Below are positions 31,503-32,717 of a DNA stretch of 32,717 nt, piece after piece. The first letter of the stretch is position 1. Every line of letters starts with the position of its first letter. Made by a program: the position numbers and the translations under genes. This DNA comes from Clostridia bacterium (GTDB lineage Bacteria > Bacillota > Clostridia > Oscillospirales > CAG-382), in NCBI GenBank assembly GCA_017381715.1, contig JAFOBR010000006.1:1-32717 (forward strand), read 5' to 3'. The notes below the pieces were generated by a model. That model saw nothing but the letters and a program-made list of their open reading frames with translations. It was not told where the DNA came from and did no database searches.

Positions 31503-32666
31503 TCACACGATTTCTTTTCCAAAGGTATCTATCTCATCAATTGCTGTATACATTACTGCGTAGTGGAATTCGGTGCCTTTTTCGCATTCAACTGCCATAC
31601 GCTTTTGCAGGCTTGAGCCTTGACGTACAAAACGGCAATCTGCGCCAAAAGAACCGGTGGAGGGAAGAATATGCATACTGCGGTTAACAGCGAGTATGTT
31701 ACTGGTTTCGGGCAGTACCTTTTCAAGCTGGGGAGAGAAAATCCAGGAAAATCCGGCTATTGCTTTGGGCTTGTGCTGGGGGTAAAAGCCCTTGTAAAAC
31801 TCCACTGCCATTTTGTATGCTTCTTTTATTGCGGAGGGGGTGTATTCTATCTTTGCGGGAATGTGAATTTCGATAGTATGAGTACCGCCGCGGAGATAAT
31901 CCTTCCAAACGGATTTGGAAAATTCGGTGCTCTCATAAGCCACTTTTCCGTCGGGAGAAACCACGTGACCTATATATTTTTCATCGTCTTCATAGAAAGA
32001 GGTCTTACCTGCGGATTTTTCTTCGCTGTCAACCAGCTCTCCGTCTTTGCCGATAAAGTATTCGCCGCCGATAAGTGAAACGTATCTGCTTCCGTCGGTA
32101 ATAACGGGATAATCTCCGGTAAATTCGCCGGGTACGAACTTGAGCACGCCGAACATAAACATACATCCGCCTGCGCACAGCATATTCCAATGCCATTCCA
32201 AAATTCCCCAATATCCGTTTTGGCTAAAGCAAGCCTGCGAATATCCGCGGAAAGCATTTGTGTTTTCTTCGTTAAGATCCTTGGGAGGCTTTTTGTTAAT
32301 AAGGGTGTTTGCGAGTTGTGTGGCTACCAACACCCAGCCAACCTGCTCGGGCTTAAGACCGTCTACCGTAAAAAGGTTGTCCTGGTATATGTAGTTAACC
32401 CAAGGAACCCGCTTATATACGGTTATGTATGCCAGAAAAGAAGCGCATAAATGAGCATCGTCATCGGCATTGATTATCTCTGCGCAGCTTATAAGCGCCT
32501 GCTTTCCATCCTCGGGCAGGGAAGTGGAGTCTGCAACGTAAGCCGCATTTTCTGCCGAAAGCACGGGGATTTCTCTTTTATATTCCGCCAAGAAATCTTC
32601 AAAATACTCTTTTGCGTATGCGGGCATTTCAAAATTATATTTTTGGCAAAGCTGTTTGTAATCCAT
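31503..32666 (-). CDS. Acyltransferase-domain protein with GNAT-like C-terminus (DUF5596-like)
   Basis: A 387-residue cytoplasmic protein with no signal peptide. The C-terminal third has an IEIHIPA segment, AVEFYKGFYP, GFSWIFSPQLEKVLPETSNIL and a later VNRSMHILPSTGSFG segment. This is the pattern I associate with bacterial proteins annotated as acyltransferase-domain or GNAT-like C-terminal (DUF5596) proteins; the N-terminal part (1-240) would be the partner N-acyltransferase domain. The assignment is from memory of the motif and is moderate. ATG at 32666 with AGGAG upstream. It lies between an upstream partial gene and the metallophosphoesterase, all on one strand, probably one operon. Confidence 0.6.
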   Translation of the reverse strand: MDYKQLCQKYNFEMPAYAKEYFEDFLAEYKREIPVLSAENAAYVADSTSLPEDGKQALISCAEIINADDDAHLCASFLAYITVYKRVPWVNYIYQDNLFTVDGLKPEQVGWVLVATQLANTLINKKPPKDLNEENTNAFRGYSQACFSQNGYWGILEWHWNMLCAGGCMFMFGVLKFVPGEFTGDYPVITDGSRYVSLIGGEYFIGKDGELVDSEEKSAGKTSFYEDDEKYIGHVVSPDGKVAYESTEFSKSVWKDYLRGGTHTIEIHIPAKIEYTPSAIKEAYKMAVEFYKGFYPQHKPKAIAGFSWIFSPQLEKVLPETSNILAVNRSMHILPSTGSFGADCRFVRQGSSLQKRMAVECEKGTEFHYAVMYTAIDEIDTFGKEIV

Positions 32667-32669
32667 AAT

Positions 32670-32717
32670 TTATTCTCCTATGGTATATTCATTAATATTG
32701 CCGGTAACACCCTGAGA
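32670..32717 (-). CDS. Possible 3' end of an upstream gene, cut by the window
   Basis: Minus-strand reading from the window edge gives 15 open codons (SQGVTGNINEYTIGE) and a TAA at 32670-32672, three bases before the ATG of the next gene, with the AGGAG site overlapping the end. This spacing is typical of an operon. Too short to identify, and a second frame is also open here, so it could be non-coding. Confidence 0.4.
   Translation of the reverse strand, partial: SQGVTGNINEYTIGE

Overview
The window looks like a chromosomal segment of a Gram-positive, low-to-moderate-GC anaerobe of the class Clostridia, probably a gut or rumen Oscillospiraceae-like species. The basis is strong AGGAGG-type ribosome sites, frequent TTG/GTG starts, near-consensus sigma-A promoters with 16-17 bp spacers, an 8Fe-8S clostridial ferredoxin, CarD, a PrsA-type foldase, and secreted host- or plant-glycan hydrolases with C-terminal membrane anchors. 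No phage, transposase, tRNA, rRNA or CRISPR array was recognised. The species cannot be named from the sequence alone.

Layout. 1-250: a hairpin-bearing repeat remnant and two terminators. 253-1152 (-): ribF. 1287-6490 (+): a four-gene operon of FkbH-like glyceryltransferase/phosphatase, acyl carrier protein, AlgI-like MBOAT acyltransferase and DHHW/AlgJ-like SGNH protein, with its own promoter and terminator. 6502-10310 (-): uppP, ftsK/spoIIIE and a small lipoprotein, transcribed in that order. 10400-18930 (+): an LCP-like membrane protein, ferredoxin, a TrmN6-like methyltransferase, a 1641-residue surface subtilase and an overlapping PpiC/PrsA foldase. 18948-21623 (-): a circularly permuted GH3 beta-glucosidase. 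21699-24064 (+): hemolysin-III/PAQR protein and FlK-like hotdog thioesterase, then CarD and a cytidylate-kinase-like protein. 24113-25111 (-): an ASCH-TrmO fusion. 25163-28974 (+): an unnamed SAM-methyltransferase-like protein translationally coupled to a GH20 beta-hexosaminidase. 29030-32717 (-): a secreted metallophosphoesterase, a GNAT-like acyltransferase-domain protein and the tail of a further gene.

How the genes work together. Much of the window concerns the cell envelope. The most interesting unit is the FkbH-ACP-MBOAT-DHHW operon. Its layout parallels the DltA-DltC-DltB-DltD D-alanylation machine, but an FkbH-type enzyme (in studied cases loading a glyceryl group from 1,3-bisphosphoglycerate onto ACP) stands where the adenylating enzyme DltA would be. 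The inference is that a three-carbon glyceryl-type acyl group is loaded on ACP, passed through the MBOAT channel, and placed on a surface glycan or teichoic-type polymer by the DHHW protein. UppP recycles the lipid carrier, and the LCP-like protein belongs to the family that attaches polymers to the wall. The subtilase, GH20 and metallophosphoesterase all carry a signal peptide and a C-terminal transmembrane anchor with a basic tail and no LPXTG motif, which suggests a common way of displaying enzymes.

No stretch over 300 bases lacks a gene. Positions 124-218 hold nothing I can recognise.
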